DNA of 6,195 bases from JBGSKY01 sp041740995 (GTDB taxonomy: Bacteria > Planctomycetota > Planctomycetia > Pirellulales > Pirellulaceae): positions 1-6,195 of the forward strand of contig JBGSKY010000010.1 in the NCBI GenBank assembly GCA_041740995.1. The letters are read 5' to 3'. The notes beneath the pieces were generated by a model. That model was not told the DNA's origin, made no database searches, and worked only from the letters and a program-made list of their open reading frames with translations. Positions 5,010 through 6,195 of this stretch are shown piece by piece; position 1 is the first letter of the stretch; each line of letters begins with the position of its first letter. Both the position numbers and the translations under genes were made by a program.

Positions 5010-6195
5010 ATGACAAAAACTATGAAACTGCCGCTCGGGTTCCAGTTCGCAGGAGTCTCGACGGGGATAAAATCAAAGCCTGGCGCAAGAGATGTTGCGC
5101 TCGTGGTCTCAGATCAGCCCTGTACTATCGCCGGCGTTTTTACAACCAATCAGGTTGTTGCTTCGCCAGTTGTTATCTCGCGAACGCGTTGCCCAGGCCA
5201 AAATTTACGTGGAATCGTGATCAATAGCGGCAATGCAAACGCTTGCACAGGCGATCAGGGTTATGCCGATGCCCAACAGATGTGCTCACTGGCCGCCGAA
5301 GCAGTTGAAAAACAGTCCGGTGTGTCAGTTTCTGCCGACCAGTTTTTGGTAATGAGCACCGGCATCATCGGTCACCATTTACCCATGAACAAAATTGAGA
5401 AGGGGATTTACTCGGCGGCGGAAAATCTTTGTCGCTCTGAGGACGGATTCATGGCGACCAGTGATGCGATCATGACCACCGACCTGACACGCAAGATCGG
5501 TCACCGATCAATGATCATCAGCGGAAAGGAATTCGCCATGGTCGCGATGGCCAAGGGCGCTGGCATGATTGGGCCAAAGATGGCGACCATGCTCGGGATT
5601 ATCGTTTGTGATGTCCCGCTGACCAGCGAGCAAGCTCAAGTTATGTTGCAGTATGCCGCTGACCGATCCTTTAATTGCATCAGTGTGGAAGGACATATGA
5701 GCACCAACGATTCGCTGGTCTTAATGTCGCCCGCACCTGATTCTCACTCTTCGCCGATAGACTCAAACGACTTGATGCGATTTCGTGACGTGCTAACCGA
5801 GTTATGCATCGAATTGGCGAAGATGATTCCAGACGATGGCGAAGGTGCGACGCATTTGATGGAAATCGAAGTCTCGGGCTCCAGCAGCGACGAAGACGCC
5901 ACGGCGATCGCAAAAAATGTCGCCATGAGCAATCTAGTCAAGACGGCTATCTTTGGCGGTGATCCTAATTGGGGCCGCATCGTTTCGGCGACTGGATATG
6001 CTGGCGTGCCGATCGTGACCAATGCTTTAGCCCTCAGTTTGAATGGTTACGATTTGTTTGCCGGAGGGCAACCGTTGAAATTTGATGCCAAGGCGGTCAG
6101 CCGATCCATTCGGGAGAATCGCAATACGTTGATTAAACTAACCGTTGGTGATGGCGACGGTAGGGCGACCCATTGGACCAGCGACTTGGGCTGTG
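5010..6195 (+). CDS. argJ: Glutamate N-acetyltransferase / ornithine acetyltransferase ArgJ, 3'-partial
   Basis: ArgJ transfers the acetyl group from N-acetylornithine to glutamate, closing the cyclic arginine pathway in the cytoplasm. Bifunctional members also use acetyl-CoA to make N-acetylglutamate. The 395 visible residues carry the family motifs: INSGNANACTG (71-81), the oxyanion region MSTGIIG (115-121), SDAIMTTD, and AKGAGMIGPKMATML (181-195), whose Ala192-Thr193 bond is the self-cleavage site, Thr193 becoming the nucleophile. Further motifs are GHMSTND (228-234), DDGEGATH (275-282), AIFGGDPNWGRI (313-324) and GDGRATHWTSDLG. About ten residues (a DYVKIN-like tail) are expected beyond the window. 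The frame is open throughout with no frameshift. The start is ATG 5010; ATG 5022 in the same frame is possible. No Shine-Dalgarno is seen. The gene lies 16 bp after the PpiD-like gene, probably in one transcript. One- or two-function activity cannot be decided from sequence. Confidence 0.96.
   Translation, partial: MTKTMKLPLGFQFAGVSTGIKSKPGARDVALVVSDQPCTIAGVFTTNQVVASPVVISRTRCPGQNLRGIVINSGNANACTGDQGYADAQQMCSLAAEAVEKQSGVSVSADQFLVMSTGIIGHHLPMNKIEKGIYSAAENLCRSEDGFMATSDAIMTTDLTRKIGHRSMIISGKEFAMVAMAKGAGMIGPKMATMLGIIVCDVPLTSEQAQVMLQYAADRSFNCISVEGHMSTNDSLVLMSPAPDSHSSPIDSNDLMRFRDVLTELCIELAKMIPDDGEGATHLMEIEVSGSSSDEDATAIAKNVAMSNLVKTAIFGGDPNWGRIVSATGYAGVPIVTNALALSLNGYDLFAGGQPLKFDAKAVSRSIRENRNTLIKLTVGDGDGRATHWTSDLGC

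Noticed and set aside
5508..6022. Minus-strand frames inside argJ
   Set aside because: The plus-strand ArgJ frame is unambiguous and complete through this region.

Overview
The window reads as a mid-GC bacterial chromosome segment, most likely from a planctomycete (Pirellulaceae-like). This is an inference. It rests on the absence of strong Shine-Dalgarno sequences, on a PpiD/SurA-N-like membrane protein with a long Thr/Glu/Ala/Pro-rich insert, and on the overall style of the argJ product. No rRNA, tRNA or CRISPR array was found. All confident genes lie on the + strand.

Layout. (1) 2-943: the 3' part of a gene whose start lies before the window. It encodes ankyrin-type repeats followed by a SUFU (suppressor of fused) domain, an architecture associated in bacteria with immunity proteins of polymorphic toxin systems. 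(2) 944-1409: a gap with no convincing intact gene. It holds a reverse-strand open stretch with coding-like codons (940-1113) and a 15-bp-arm inverted repeat (1278-1292 / 1364-1378). (3) 1410-2006: a small alpha/beta hydrolase with a recognisable Ser-Asp-His triad. (4) 2007-2626: a 620-bp gap with two abutting palindromes (2046-2078), the decayed 3' end of an IS5-type transposase gene (2289-2408) with a probable terminal inverted repeat (2408-2424), and a candidate promoter (2528-2555). (5) 2627-4993: a 788-residue membrane-anchored PpiD/SurA-N-like protein with no visible parvulin domain. (6) 5010-6195: argJ of arginine biosynthesis, cut by the window end about ten residues before its expected C-terminus.

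The PpiD-like gene and argJ are 16 bp apart and are probably co-transcribed from a promoter in the 2528-2555 region, although their functions have no obvious link. The first half (ANK-SUFU fragment, hydrolase, IS remnant, inverted repeats, unexplained reverse frame) looks like accessory DNA with past rearrangement. The second half looks like core genome. I see no clear-cut new multi-gene system. The items most worth a second look are the ANK-SUFU fusion, the large inverted repeat ahead of the hydrolase, and the parvulin-less PpiD-like protein coupled to argJ.
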